64,000 nt of DNA from Proteus vulgaris (GTDB taxonomy: Bacteria; Pseudomonadota; Gammaproteobacteria; Enterobacterales; Enterobacteriaceae), in the NCBI GenBank assembly GCA_901472505.1, contig LR590468.1, positions 1,116,001-1,180,000 of the forward strand, written 5' to 3'. Shown here in pieces: positions 29,457 to 38,834 of this stretch. The notes under the pieces were generated by a model. The model saw only the letters and a list, made by a program, of their open reading frames with translations. It had not been told where the DNA came from and searched no databases. Position numbers and translations under genes: made by a program. Position 1 is the stretch's first letter; each line of letters opens with the position of its first letter.

Positions 29457-30908
29457 TTATCCTAGCCAAGTGACTGCGATAACACTGGATGCAAAGGACA
29501 TAATAATCAGTATTCCAATGACAATTTGCATTGCCATAGGAACTGGCTGTCCTTCCTCAACCTCTTTACTGAGTTTGCCCGGCACAACACGACCAAACCA
29601 GTAGATAAACCAAGTGAAGCTAGCCACAGATTCAATCAACACTAGCACCATAATTGGTGTCATCACCCAGAAAATACTCGACAATTCAAAGCCTGCGGCA
29701 AAAATTGGGAATTTACTAAAGAAGCCATTAAGTGGTGGAACACCTGCAATTGCCAGCGCAGCAACACAAAAACCCACGCCCAATAATGGATATTTATTAA
29801 TTAGCCCTTTTAAGCGAGGCAACATACGAGTACCACAGCTATAACTCAACGCACCCGCAACTAAGAAGAACAAGCTTTTAGCGAAGGCATGGTTAAAGAT
29901 ATAAGCAATACCGCCTTCAAACGCTTCGCGTGGTCCAAAGATAGAGATAGATAATGCGAGAAAGATATAAGAGAGCTGAGTAATCGTTGACCATGCTAAT
30001 AGGCGTTTCATATCTTTTTGTGGCAGATACATCATAAAGCCATAAATCAGCGTGATTACTGCCATGGTAATACCTACCCATCCAATAAGATGAGGAACAT
30101 CACCATCTGCTGACATAATTGCACGAGCAAAGATATAAACACCGACTTTCACCATTGATGCTGCATGTAAGTAAGCACTTACAGGGGTTGGAGCTTCCAT
30201 TGCATCAGGTAACCAAGCTTGTAGCGGTAATTGAGCTGATTTCCCCCAAGCCGCAAAGAGAATACCGCCAAACACAATCAGTTTGGTTGGTTCATCTAAG
30301 GTTGCAATGGCGGTTAATTCAAATGTACCCGTACTGACAAATAAGGTTGCAGCCGCAAGATAAAGACCGATTGAAGCAACGTGAGTGATCAATAATGCCT
30401 TCATTGCTGAGCGGAGTGATTTTTCAGATTGGTAGTAACCGATTAATCCCCAAGAACAACCCCCTGTGATTTCGAAAAACAGGAGTTGGCCCAAGATAGT
30501 TGATGAAAGCACTAGACCTGCCATCGCACCAATAAAGATCAGCAGGAAGGCATAATAGCGACGAGTCCCTTCATGAGGATGCTCACGGTTGCCATCAGTC
30601 AGATAACCCGTGGAGTATAAACTCACCAGTAATCCTAAGAACACAACAGCGAAAGCAATCAAGGTACTCACACGGTCAATGGTAAAACCAAAGAGTGCAA
30701 TATCACCATATTGTACTAGCGTAATTGTCGTATCGACTTTACCTTCAGCGAGAAACTGCCAACCTAAAGCAACCGTTCCTAATGTGGCTAATAAAGCGAA
30801 CAGTGTACATAACCACTTCGCCATCCGATTTGGCATTAAGGACGTAATCAGCGCCCCCGCAAATGGGATGAGTAAGGTCGCAAGAGCTATATTTTCCATT
30901 GTAATCAT
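29457..30908 (-). CDS. hyfD: Hydrogenase-4 membrane subunit HyfD (antiporter-like)
   Basis: 483-residue antiporter-like subunit (NuoL/M/N superfamily), about 14 helices. QLPLQAWLPDAMEAPTPVSAYLHAA and LPQKDMKRLLAWSTITQLS are the conserved helix pair. Together with HyfB and HyfF it provides three antiporter-like units, suggesting that hydrogen evolution is coupled to ion pumping. Starts 6 bp after hyfC. Confidence 0.94.
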   Translation of the reverse strand: MITMENIALATLLIPFAGALITSLMPNRMAKWLCTLFALLATLGTVALGWQFLAEGKVDTTITLVQYGDIALFGFTIDRVSTLIAFAVVFLGLLVSLYSTGYLTDGNREHPHEGTRRYYAFLLIFIGAMAGLVLSSTILGQLLFFEITGGCSWGLIGYYQSEKSLRSAMKALLITHVASIGLYLAAATLFVSTGTFELTAIATLDEPTKLIVFGGILFAAWGKSAQLPLQAWLPDAMEAPTPVSAYLHAASMVKVGVYIFARAIMSADGDVPHLIGWVGITMAVITLIYGFMMYLPQKDMKRLLAWSTITQLSYIFLALSISIFGPREAFEGGIAYIFNHAFAKSLFFLVAGALSYSCGTRMLPRLKGLINKYPLLGVGFCVAALAIAGVPPLNGFFSKFPIFAAGFELSSIFWVMTPIMVLVLIESVASFTWFIYWFGRVVPGKLSKEVEEGQPVPMAMQIVIGILIIMSFASSVIAVTWLG

Positions 30909-30914
30909 CGCTCC

Positions 30915-31865
30915 TTATAGACCAGTTAAATAGAAAACAAGAGCCAGTGCTGCAACACCGAATCCTAACCATGTCACATGGTGAGTTAGCAGGAAGCGAC
31001 CACGCGCTAAACTGTTTTCAACCAATGACGCTAATACAAACACCACTAACAATTTCACCGCCATTAAAACTAACGCTATGATCAGTGCAATGAAGGTGAA
31101 TTCTGTTGCTTTACCGAAAGGAATAAATATGGCTAAGAACAGTTCAGCTACTACGACTTGTTTTAAGCCAAGACCCAATTTCACCATGGCAAAACCAGAG
31201 CCTGAATACTCAGTTAATGGCCCTTCTTGTAACTCTTGTTCAGCTTCAGCAACGTCAAAGGGCATTTTGCCCATTTCGATAAATGCCGCAAAAGCACAAG
31301 CTAATAAGGCTAACAATGTGGCTGTAGGTGATACCCAACCTTGAGCCAGTGTTGCACTGATGGTGCCAACGTTGGTTGAACCCACAATCAAAGCCACCAC
31401 AATCAGTGATAACACTAAAATTGGCTCAACTAACACACCCAGTGTTAATTCACGGCTAGCACCAATACCAGCAAATGGACTTCCTGAATCCAGACCAGAT
31501 AAAGAGAAGAAGAAACGATAAAGTGCAAACAGATAAATCAGTGCAATAAGATCAGCCGCACCCGCAAACAGTGATGTTGCAGTAAAGACGGGCAGTGCCA
31601 TAGCAACCACTAACATACTTCCGAGTAACACATACGGCATCACTTGGAAAATCACACCAGATTGCTCAGGCGCTACTGATTGGCGTTTAAATAATTTAAA
31701 GATATCTCGATAATCTTGCAAAATTCCAGGGCCTCGACGCGAATGCATCTTGGCACGAATTGTGCGCGAAATACCTGTACATAATGGGGTTATCGCCAGC
31801 AAAAAGAGTGCTTGTATTAGTGCGAATATTCCCATCATTAACGTAGGTGCTTCTTGGAAAGTCAT
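30915..31865 (-). CDS. hyfC: Hydrogenase-4 membrane anchor HyfC (NuoH/HycD-like)
   Basis: 316 residues, eight or so helices, NuoH family. The quinone-site-type loops are recognisable (MHSRRGPGILQDYRDIFKL near the N-terminus; GKMPFDVAEAEQELQEG in the middle). It links the soluble NiFe arm to the membrane arm. Lies 12 bp after hyfB. Confidence 0.95.
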   Translation of the reverse strand: MTFQEAPTLMMGIFALIQALFLLAITPLCTGISRTIRAKMHSRRGPGILQDYRDIFKLFKRQSVAPEQSGVIFQVMPYVLLGSMLVVAMALPVFTATSLFAGAADLIALIYLFALYRFFFSLSGLDSGSPFAGIGASRELTLGVLVEPILVLSLIVVALIVGSTNVGTISATLAQGWVSPTATLLALLACAFAAFIEMGKMPFDVAEAEQELQEGPLTEYSGSGFAMVKLGLGLKQVVVAELFLAIFIPFGKATEFTFIALIIALVLMAVKLLVVFVLASLVENSLARGRFLLTHHVTWLGFGVAALALVFYLTGL

Positions 31866-31877
31866 AAGTCCCTCTCC

Positions 31878-33893
31878 TTACGCTGCGATGACTAAAAGCA
31901 AGATGACCAGCGCTGCGACAACGTAGAGACAATAGAGTCTGAAATCCCCACCTTGTAGGCATTGGATACGTTTTGCAAAGCGTTGGATACCACGAACCAG
32001 AGGATAAATAATGCGTTCATCCCAGAATGGTTCGACCTTTTCAGCACCGAGCTGTGTTTTATTAAAACCACGAGACAGCAATGGAGATGGATCAAGTTGT
32101 TTACGCATACGATAAAGTGGTGCAAACATACTACGTAACGCTTGAGTAAAGCCACCTGCTGACACTGCCATGTCTTTTTCCCATACATAACCACACGCCC
32201 AAGGATCACCTTTACGACGAAACGCAGGTTGATTGCCTTTCAGGCCGAGATAAATCAGGAATGGGATAAGCGGTAAGGCAATTAATAAAACAAATGTTAA
32301 TGCTGGAGAGAACATTGCTTGTGATGCGGTATCAGGAACAAGCATTGCGCCTTGAGTCACGGTTAATGCGCTGGTTTCGCTAAGTGACATTGCAATATTT
32401 GCAATAATTGGCGCAACAAAAGCAGCCCCCACACCTAACACAACACAGAAAAGTGCTAATAAACCCATTGCAATCGTCATTGGTAAAGGCACTTCTTTCG
32501 CTTTTGTTGCTTGTTCGCTACGCGGGCCACCACAGAAACTAACACCATAGACCTTAACGAAACACATTGCCGCTAATGCCCCTGTAATTGCTAACATAAT
32601 AATGGCAATTGGGCCACTTAAGCGCATTACAAAGTTACCTTCGTAACTCATCGAGAAAAGAGATTGATAGGTATACCATTCACTAACAAAACCATTTAAT
32701 GGTGGTAACGCTGAAATCGCCATACAACCAATTAGAAAGGCTGTTGCGGTATAAGGCATTAGTTTTGCTAAGCCCCCCATCTTATCCATATCACGAGTGT
32801 GAATTTGGTTAATAATGGCACCTGCACCAAGGAATAATAATCCTTTGAACACCGCATGGTTTAATAAGTGATATAAAGCACCTAACAGACCAAGTGCTGC
32901 TATAACAGGATGATCAGTTGCCATTCCTACCATGCCAACACCCACACCCATTAAAATGATGCCGATGTTTTCAACGGTGTGCCATGCGAGTAAGCGTTTT
33001 AAATCATGCTCTGCTAAGGCGTACATAACACCTAATACAGAAGAAACAGCACCAAACCCAAGAACAACAATGCCCCACCACATTTCGGTGGCACCTAATA
33101 AATCGATACCGACTTTGATTATCCCAAAGATACCAATTTTAACCATTACACCTGACATTAATGCCGATGCGTGTGAAGGCGCTGCAGGGTGAGCTTTTGG
33201 TAACCAACTGTGTAATGGCAACATACCTGCTTTGGCACCAAAACCAAAGAAACCCAGTAAGAACACTACAGAGGCCATTGCAGGTGAAAGAGAGAGTTGA
33301 CGGAATGAATCAAAATCAAGGCTACCACTTTCACGCCACATCAAGAAGAAGGCAATCATGATTAACACGGAGCCTGCGTGAGCGATAAAGAAGTAAAGTA
33401 AACCTGCGTGAATAGATTCGTCATCTTGATCAGCAATCACTAAGAACCAAGAAGCCAGCGACATCATTTCGAATAGGATAATAAAGTAGAACGCATTATC
33501 CATCACCACTAAGCCAACCATAGAAGCAATAAACAGATTCATAAAGAATCCCATGCTCCAAGCGCCACGTCCTTTATATTCTTGCACATAAGCAAGAGAA
33601 TAAAGTGCACATACACTGACTAATAATGAAATAACGAACACCATAAAGGCGCCTAACATATCCATACGTACTACGAAGGCTGCAAATTCAAATGGGCCTG
33701 CCGCGGTAAAAGTGGCGATCTCACCACCCAAAATAACCGGTAATGCACTTAAAACACCTAAAACACCGCCGATGATTGTGCTGATCCCTGAAATAAGGAT
33801 TGCCAACCCTTCCTGTTTCTTTAAAAACAGTGCAATAACGCCACCAACAACATACAGGATGACTGACCACAGCAGTAACTGAAGAGGTTCCAT
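31878..33893 (-). CDS. hyfB: Hydrogenase-4 membrane subunit HyfB (NuoL-like)
   Basis: 671-residue antiporter-like subunit with about 16 hydrophobic segments; motifs MLPLHSWLPKAHPAAPSHAS and EHDLKRLLAWHTVENIG match HyfB/HycC. The C-terminal hydrophilic stretch (CGYVWEKDMAVSAGGFTQALR) is characteristic of this subgroup. Follows hyfA directly. Confidence 0.95.
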   Translation of the reverse strand: MEPLQLLLWSVILYVVGGVIALFLKKQEGLAILISGISTIIGGVLGVLSALPVILGGEIATFTAAGPFEFAAFVVRMDMLGAFMVFVISLLVSVCALYSLAYVQEYKGRGAWSMGFFMNLFIASMVGLVVMDNAFYFIILFEMMSLASWFLVIADQDDESIHAGLLYFFIAHAGSVLIMIAFFLMWRESGSLDFDSFRQLSLSPAMASVVFLLGFFGFGAKAGMLPLHSWLPKAHPAAPSHASALMSGVMVKIGIFGIIKVGIDLLGATEMWWGIVVLGFGAVSSVLGVMYALAEHDLKRLLAWHTVENIGIILMGVGVGMVGMATDHPVIAALGLLGALYHLLNHAVFKGLLFLGAGAIINQIHTRDMDKMGGLAKLMPYTATAFLIGCMAISALPPLNGFVSEWYTYQSLFSMSYEGNFVMRLSGPIAIIMLAITGALAAMCFVKVYGVSFCGGPRSEQATKAKEVPLPMTIAMGLLALFCVVLGVGAAFVAPIIANIAMSLSETSALTVTQGAMLVPDTASQAMFSPALTFVLLIALPLIPFLIYLGLKGNQPAFRRKGDPWACGYVWEKDMAVSAGGFTQALRSMFAPLYRMRKQLDPSPLLSRGFNKTQLGAEKVEPFWDERIIYPLVRGIQRFAKRIQCLQGGDFRLYCLYVVAALVILLLVIAA

Positions 33894-33894
33894 A

Positions 33895-34515
33895 TTACTT
33901 CCGCTCCTGTGTCAAAGTAGATAAATCGTCAAGACTTGTGACAGGTTCCATCACAGAATCTAAGCGACGCGTTTTCATCTGCTCTTCAAGTTTGTCTTCT
34001 TCAACTAAATGCAATGCATCTGTCGGACACACCTTGACACAAGCAGGACCTTCATCAGAGAAAGCACATAAATCACATTTCACTGCAATAGCACGGACAC
34101 CCACATTCCATGCAAGAAATGGGTTGGTTGTTGGAAGGCTTGCTGGCACATCCGCCAACATCTCTTCAGGAACAAAATGTTCAAAAACCGCTGGTAAGTT
34201 AACGGGCTTACTGCCTGATGGTGTAATTGCCCCAAAGGGACAAACCAAACCACATAACTTACAGCCAATACACAGGCTCTCATTAAGAAAGATCATATTA
34301 TCTTCATGAGTGATGGCATTGACTGGGCACACGCGAGCACAAGGAGCATCCTCACAGTGCCGACAAAGCATCGGTGCTGTTTGATCCTCCACTTTTACCA
34401 CTGTAAGACGCGGATGCGCCTGTAACCCCACAGCTTGGTGAACTTCTGAACAAGCTGCCATACAGGTATTACACCCTATGCATCGTTGTGGCTCTGCAAT
34501 TACAAAGCGATTCAT
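33895..34515 (-). CDS. hyfA: Hydrogenase-4 electron-transfer subunit HyfA (HycB-like ferredoxin)
   Basis: Polyferredoxin of about 206 residues with four Cys-rich motifs (CIGCNTCMAACS, CRHCEDAPCARVCP, CIGCKLCGLVCP, CDLCAFSDEGPACVKVCP), expected to bind four [4Fe-4S] clusters and to receive electrons from formate dehydrogenase H or another donor. I choose ATG 34515 (MNRFVIAEP) because GGAGG is nine bases upstream; an ATG three codons earlier abuts the ribosome site. First gene of the operon, about 50 nt after the predicted sigma-54 transcription start. Confidence 0.94.
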   Translation of the reverse strand: MNRFVIAEPQRCIGCNTCMAACSEVHQAVGLQAHPRLTVVKVEDQTAPMLCRHCEDAPCARVCPVNAITHEDNMIFLNESLCIGCKLCGLVCPFGAITPSGSKPVNLPAVFEHFVPEEMLADVPASLPTTNPFLAWNVGVRAIAVKCDLCAFSDEGPACVKVCPTDALHLVEEDKLEEQMKTRRLDSVMEPVTSLDDLSTLTQERK

Positions 34516-34576
34516 TCGCCACATCCTCCGAGAAAAACGTTTAACAGCATTACTGTCGTCAATTTTTCTTTAGATG

Positions 34577-34594
34577 AAGCATATTTCATGCCAA
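34577..34594 (-). promoter_or_regulatory. Sigma-54 (-24/-12) promoter of the hyf operon
   Basis: On the minus strand TTGGCATGAAATATGCTT gives GG-N10-GC spacing, matching the RpoN consensus TGGCAC-N5-TTGC at the invariant doublets. It lies about 60 bp upstream of the chosen hyfA start. Hydrogenase operons of this type are activated by FhlA/HyfR with RpoN. Confidence 0.78.
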
Positions 34595-34657
34595 GAGAGG
34601 TTCTAATTTATTTACGATAAAAATCATTGAGATAGAAATATAAGAAGGGATTAAGAA

Positions 34658-34721
34658 TGACGTATCGACAATAATGACGTTGACAGTAAGTGGTGAGTTA
34701 TAAACAACAATTTTGTCGTCA
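34658..34721 (-). promoter_or_regulatory. Possible FhlA/HyfR upstream activator sites
   Basis: Repeated TGACG...GACA elements: TGACGTATCGACA (34658-34670), TGACGTTGACA (34675-34685) and TTGTCGTCA (34713-34721). They lie roughly 65-145 bp upstream of the -24 element, a suitable distance for an enhancer-binding protein. Family of regulator inferred from context only. Confidence 0.45.
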
Positions 34722-34756
34722 CTATGATTAGATATCAAAAATAGCGGAGCATAGAG

Positions 34757-34791
34757 AAAAAAATGGCTGAATTATCTTTAGATAACTCAGC
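34757..34791 (-). terminator. Terminator between the pirin gene and the hyf promoter
   Basis: Stem GCTGA-a-TTATCT / AGATAA-c-TCAGC (34766-34791), followed on the minus strand by CATTTTTTTCTC. It follows the pirin stop and isolates the hyf promoter from read-through. Confidence 0.75.
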
Positions 34792-34836
34792 TAAGTTCAA
34801 ATACGTAATATTAATATTTTCTTTTATAACATAAAA

Positions 34837-35733
34837 TTAAGGCATTAAAGGCGATACCAGTGGTGTTCTTTCATCATTAACCACTTTACCAAAACGTGCA
34901 CTGCCCGCATTCCAATCGGTGATTGCTTGTTGAATTTCTTCCTTACTACGACCAATAAAATTCCACCACATCAAAATATTTTCCTTTAAAGGTTCGCCAC
35001 CTAAAAAAAGAACTTTAGTATCATCGCTTAATTGAATAACTAACGATGACTCATGTTGTGTACTAATATAAGCAAGTTCATTAGCTGTAAAAATTTCACC
35101 TTTAATGGTCATTTCGCCCGTTAAGACAAAAAGTCCATATTCATATTTAGGATTTAATGATAAGGAAATACCCGTAGCATGTTTTGCCATAATATCCATG
35201 CCAACCATGGGTAATAAACATAATACGGGAGAGTTGTAGCTTTGATAATCACCGATTAATAACGTGAAGTCAGCGCCATCAGCTTGCCATTTAGGTAGTT
35301 CAGGATAGTGATCAAAGCGCGGTGGCATATTTCTTTTATCGTTTGGTAGCACTATCCATAATTGCGCCAGATGGACCTCTTTTTTATCGCCGTGACTATC
35401 TTCTGAATGGCTAATACCGAGGCCTGCTGTCATCAAATTAACTTGTTGAGGGCGAATAACTTGCTGAAAACCGAGACTATCGCGATGTAAAACTTCCCCT
35501 TCTAACATCCAAGTAAAAGTTTGTAAGCCAATATGGGGATGTGGCGAAATGGCTAATTTATCGATAGAGTCATTAAAAACAGTAGGGCCTAAATGATCAA
35601 GAAAACACCAAGGCCCAATTAAACGTTGTTTTTTATCAGGTAAAGCACGATAGGTTTCAATCCCTCCAACATCTCGCATTTTAGAGGTAATACGTAATGG
35701 GGCATTTACTGCATCATCGTGTTGATGTTCCAC
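34837..35733 (-). CDS. Pirin family protein
   Basis: 298-residue bicupin of the pirin family. N-terminal cupin metal ligands are visible in SPHPHIGLQTFTWMLEGE and GISHSE; the C-terminal cupin includes FLGGEPLKE and IMWWNFIGRS. Bacterial pirins include quercetin 2,3-dioxygenases and metal-binding regulators of central metabolism, so the reaction is uncertain. Monocistronic, in front of the hyf promoter. Confidence 0.85.
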   Translation of the reverse strand: MEHQHDDAVNAPLRITSKMRDVGGIETYRALPDKKQRLIGPWCFLDHLGPTVFNDSIDKLAISPHPHIGLQTFTWMLEGEVLHRDSLGFQQVIRPQQVNLMTAGLGISHSEDSHGDKKEVHLAQLWIVLPNDKRNMPPRFDHYPELPKWQADGADFTLLIGDYQSYNSPVLCLLPMVGMDIMAKHATGISLSLNPKYEYGLFVLTGEMTIKGEIFTANELAYISTQHESSLVIQLSDDTKVLFLGGEPLKENILMWWNFIGRSKEEIQQAITDWNAGSARFGKVVNDERTPLVSPLMP

Positions 35734-35841
35734 TGTTCACCTACTTTTAATTTCTTGTTGAGTCATAAAAATGCTTTGTTTATTATTTTAATATAGATAC
35801 TAAATCTTTACCTATTTTATAAGCAAAATATATCACTTAGT

Positions 35842-35870
35842 AAAAAATAAGCCTGAATATTCAGGCTTAT
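35842..35870 (-). terminator. Terminator of the RpiB-like gene
   Basis: A fully self-complementary 24-bp stem-loop (ATAAGCCTGA...TCAGGCTTAT, 35847-35870), followed on the minus strand by a T-rich stretch, 24 bp past the stop. Confidence 0.85.
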
Positions 35871-35893
35871 AAAGGTGAGTCATTAAACTTGAC

Positions 35894-36370
35894 TTAATTT
35901 TTATAAATTCTCTTTTCTACTTGTTTCATTGAATTTAAGCCAGATTGTAAATCTTCCGGTGTTGCTTCTGAAAAACCGTCTGTAAAGGTTGCTGATAAAT
36001 AAGCGTCAACCATCATTTTTGCTTTAAATGGGGTAATTAATAATCCTCCCATAGCGAGAATATTACAGTTATTTATAATTTTACAAAAACGAGCACTGGT
36101 AACGCTTTCACAGACACCACAATAAACATTTTTATGTTTATTCGCACTGATACTCACCCCCATTCCTGTACCACAGAAAACAAAGCCAATATATTCAGGA
36201 TGTTCAGAAATAATCGAACCAACTTTATCACCTACATCACAATAGCCAATAGGGCCTAATTCTGTGAGATCTTTTATTGTGTAGTTTTTTTCTGATAAAT
36301 AAGATTTAATCGTGTTTTTAAGCTCAAATCCTGAAGGATCTGCCCCCATAATAATCATTTTATTTTCCAT
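35894..36370 (-). CDS. RpiB/LacAB family sugar-phosphate isomerase-like protein
   Basis: 158 residues with the family fold motifs GADPSGFELK, GFVFCGTGMGVSISANK and NILAMGG; the catalytic-base Cys of CGTG is kept. Two residues typical of true ribose-5-phosphate isomerase B are changed: GCDHxG reads GADPSG, and the ring-opening His of the RQHNDTN segment is replaced (KIINNCN). Activity on an open-chain tetrose or other sugar phosphate is more likely than on ribose 5-phosphate. No sugar-utilisation genes flank it. Family assignment is firm; substrate is unknown. Confidence 0.82.
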   Translation of the reverse strand: MENKMIIMGADPSGFELKNTIKSYLSEKNYTIKDLTELGPIGYCDVGDKVGSIISEHPEYIGFVFCGTGMGVSISANKHKNVYCGVCESVTSARFCKIINNCNILAMGGLLITPFKAKMMVDAYLSATFTDGFSEATPEDLQSGLNSMKQVEKRIYKN

Positions 36371-37010
36371 ATAGCCTCCTAAATGAATTTAAGGTCTACG
36401 GGTAAATATAAGGCATTGATAACATTAGAATTGAAAAAAAATCAACACCTATTCTTTATATTCAATCTAAATAAAGTATAGATTATAATTCTGTTATCTG
36501 TTTTTTAATATGGGAAATTTATAAAAAGAAGAAATAGAAACTTATTCTATATATAAGATCTTCAACCTATGAAATAGGTGATTTTTATTGCAGTATAAAT
36601 ATAGATAATAAAAAAATAAAAGAGATATATCAAAGTAAATGTCTATATAGAAAGGGTTTCCCTAGTACAAAAATATAAAATAAAGATCAATAATATTACA
36701 GGATTAATGTTTTTATCTATACTCTTCAATATCTCTTAAAGGAAAGTCAAAATAACTTAAAATAAATATTGCTGTGGATTATCTTTACCAAAATAACCGA
36801 CACATTCATTCTAAGAAAATGGTTATTTTTTACCAATTCCAATATTGAATATAGCATTCAGTTTTGGCATTCAAATATAATAAAGGGATAAATAAATTAG
36901 GCACAAAATAATAACATAGAAAATAAAATAATGTAGTAATACAAATCACTCAGTTTTTTAGAAAGAATATACCGTCTATTATTCAATATTTATCAATTAA
37001 AATAAAGAAA
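36371..37010. other. 640-bp very AT-rich non-coding stretch
   Basis: No credible open frame on either strand. A weak inverted repeat (AAAATAACC/GGTTATTTTTT, about 36789-36832, 22-nt loop) is terminator-like but belongs to no visible gene. The stretch carries the promoter of the RpiB-like gene at its left end. Confidence 0.5.
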
Positions 37011-37040
37011 TACCGCAAATAGTTAACATTATCTGCGGTA
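37000..37040 (-). terminator. Terminator of efp
   Basis: Stem TACCGCA/TGCGGTA (37011-37040) with further internal pairing, followed on the minus strand by TTTCTTTATTTT; 48 bp past the efp stop. Confidence 0.75.
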
Positions 37041-37088
37041 ATTAATTATTGTACTTGATATTGTAACTCAGTAAAATAATCTATACGA

Positions 37089-37655
37089 TTATTTTACACG
37101 TGATACGTATTCACCTGAACGAGTATCAACTTTAATAACTTCACCGATTTGTACAAAAAGTGGAACTTTAACAACAGCCCCTGTACTTAATGTTGCAGGC
37201 TTACCACCAGTACCCGCAGTATCACCTTTCAGGCCAGGATCAGTATCAACGATTTCTAATTCAACGAAGTTTGGTGGAATAACAGCAATAGGGCGGTTAT
37301 CCCACAGTGTTACGATACACTCTGCTTGGTCGATGAGCCATTTAGCATTTTCGCCAACGGCTTTCTCGTCTGCGGCTAATTGTTCAAAGGTTTCGTTATT
37401 CATGAAATGCCAGAACTCACCGTCGTTGTATAGGTAAGTTAAGTTGATATCCATGACATCAGCACCTTCTGCTGAATCAGTAGATTTAAATGTTTTTTCC
37501 AGTAATTTGTTAGAAATCAGTTTACGCAGACGCACACGAGCAAATGCCTGACCTTTACCTGGTTTAACAAATTCACATTCAGTAATGACGGCTGGCTCGC
37601 CATCTAACATGATTTTAAGACCTGAACGAAAATCGTTGGTATTATAAGAAGCCAT
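37089..37655 (-). CDS. efp: Elongation factor P
   Basis: 188-residue EF-P, which rescues ribosomes stalled at polyproline. KOW-like N-terminal domain with the modification site K34 in [12 protein letters not shown], then two OB domains ending in GEYVSRVK. Nearly identical to E. coli EF-P along its length. Divergent from epmB, whose product supplies the beta-lysine added to K34. Confidence 0.98.
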   Translation of the reverse strand: MASYNTNDFRSGLKIMLDGEPAVITECEFVKPGKGQAFARVRLRKLISNKLLEKTFKSTDSAEGADVMDINLTYLYNDGEFWHFMNNETFEQLAADEKAVGENAKWLIDQAECIVTLWDNRPIAVIPPNFVELEIVDTDPGLKGDTAGTGGKPATLSTGAVVKVPLFVQIGEVIKVDTRSGEYVSRVK

Positions 37656-37699
37656 GAATATCCTCTAACTTTTTTAATTTAAAATGGCATAGCCAAAAA

Positions 37700-38728
37700 A
37701 TGGCACACATTGTAACTCATAATCACCCCACCAGAGAAGTCTGGTTAACACAACTCGCGCAGGCAATCAGTGATCCTGTTGAATTACTCCAACTTTTAGC
37801 ATTGGAACATCACGCTGATCTCCAAAAAGGGGCTCAGGCGCGACGGCTTTTTCCGCTACGGGTTCCCCGTGAATTCGTTGCACGCATGAAAAAAGGCGAT
37901 CCTAACGATCCATTACTTTTACAAGTATTAACTGCAAATGCTGAATTTACCCTAACACCGGGATTTTCTACGGATCCGTTAGATGAGCAACAAAATGCGG
38001 TGCCAGGTTTATTACATAAATATCAGAATCGTGCATTGCTTCTGGTCAAAGGTGGTTGCGCTGTCAATTGTCGCTACTGTTTTCGTCGTCATTTTCCTTA
38101 CGAAGATAACAAAGGAAACAAAGCGAATTGGCAAAAGGCAATAGAGTATATCAAAAATAACCCAAAACTCGATGAAATCATCTTCTCCGGGGGAGATCCT
38201 CTGATGGCAAAAGATGATGAGCTTGATTGGTTAATCACACAATTAGAAGCCATTCCTCATCTTAAACGTTTACGCATCCATTCTCGTTTACCTGTGGTGA
38301 TTCCTGCTCGTGTCACTGATGTACTATGTCAGCGCTTACAACAATCACGTTTGCAGAATATTATGGTACTGCATACAAATCATGCGAATGAAATTAATGA
38401 CGTATTACGAGAAGCGTGCTTAAAGCTAAAGAAAGCCAATGTCACTTTATTAAATCAAGGTGTGTTATTGCGAGGTGTTAACGACAACGCTGAAGTTCTC
38501 GCAGAATTAAGTCGCGCCCTGTTTGATGCAGGCGTTATGCCTTATTACTTGCATGTTCTAGATAAAGTACAAGGGGCGGCTCACTTTATGGTGCCAGACA
38601 GTGAAGCTAGAGAGATTATGAAAGGACTTATGAGCTTAGTATCAGGTTATATGGTACCTAAACTTACTCGTGAAATTGGTGGTGAACCAAGCAAAACATT
38701 GTTAGATCTCGGATTACGCCAACAATAA
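37700..38728 (+). CDS. epmB: EF-P beta-lysylation protein EpmB (lysine 2,3-aminomutase family)
   Basis: 342-residue radical SAM, PLP-dependent lysine 2,3-aminomutase making (R)-beta-lysine for EF-P. Motif CAVNCRYCFRRHFPY binds the SAM cluster; FSGGDPLMAKD and LLHKYQNRALLLVKGG match the family. Start at 37700 agrees with E. coli (MAHIVTHNHPTREVWL). Shares a short divergent promoter region with efp. Confidence 0.96.
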   Translation: MAHIVTHNHPTREVWLTQLAQAISDPVELLQLLALEHHADLQKGAQARRLFPLRVPREFVARMKKGDPNDPLLLQVLTANAEFTLTPGFSTDPLDEQQNAVPGLLHKYQNRALLLVKGGCAVNCRYCFRRHFPYEDNKGNKANWQKAIEYIKNNPKLDEIIFSGGDPLMAKDDELDWLITQLEAIPHLKRLRIHSRLPVVIPARVTDVLCQRLQQSRLQNIMVLHTNHANEINDVLREACLKLKKANVTLLNQGVLLRGVNDNAEVLAELSRALFDAGVMPYYLHVLDKVQGAAHFMVPDSEAREIMKGLMSLVSGYMVPKLTREIGGEPSKTLLDLGLRQQ

Positions 38729-38744
38729 TCAATATCGCAGAAAC

Positions 38745-38789
38745 AAAAAAGCTGTAGTTCAATTCATTATGAAGTGACTACAGCTTTTT
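38745..38789. terminator. Bidirectional terminator between epmB and yjeI
   Basis: Stem AAAAAGCTGTAGT/ACTACAGCTTTTT with A and T tracts on the two sides; serves convergent epmB and yjeI. Confidence 0.88.
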
Positions 38790-38834
38790 ATTTTCTATTA
38801 GTAGACTAATAAATAATGAATAATTTACCTGCCT

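Noticed and set aside
23242..34515. The operon considered as respiratory complex I (nuo)
   Set aside because: HyfG has both nickel-binding CxxC motifs, HyfE/HyfF/HyfJ and the HycI protease are hydrogenase-specific, and no NADH-binding subunits are present.
36789..36832. AAAATAACC/GGTTATTTTTT considered as a terminator of an unseen gene
   Set aside because: The 22-nt loop and weak A/T stem make it unconvincing, and no frame precedes it.
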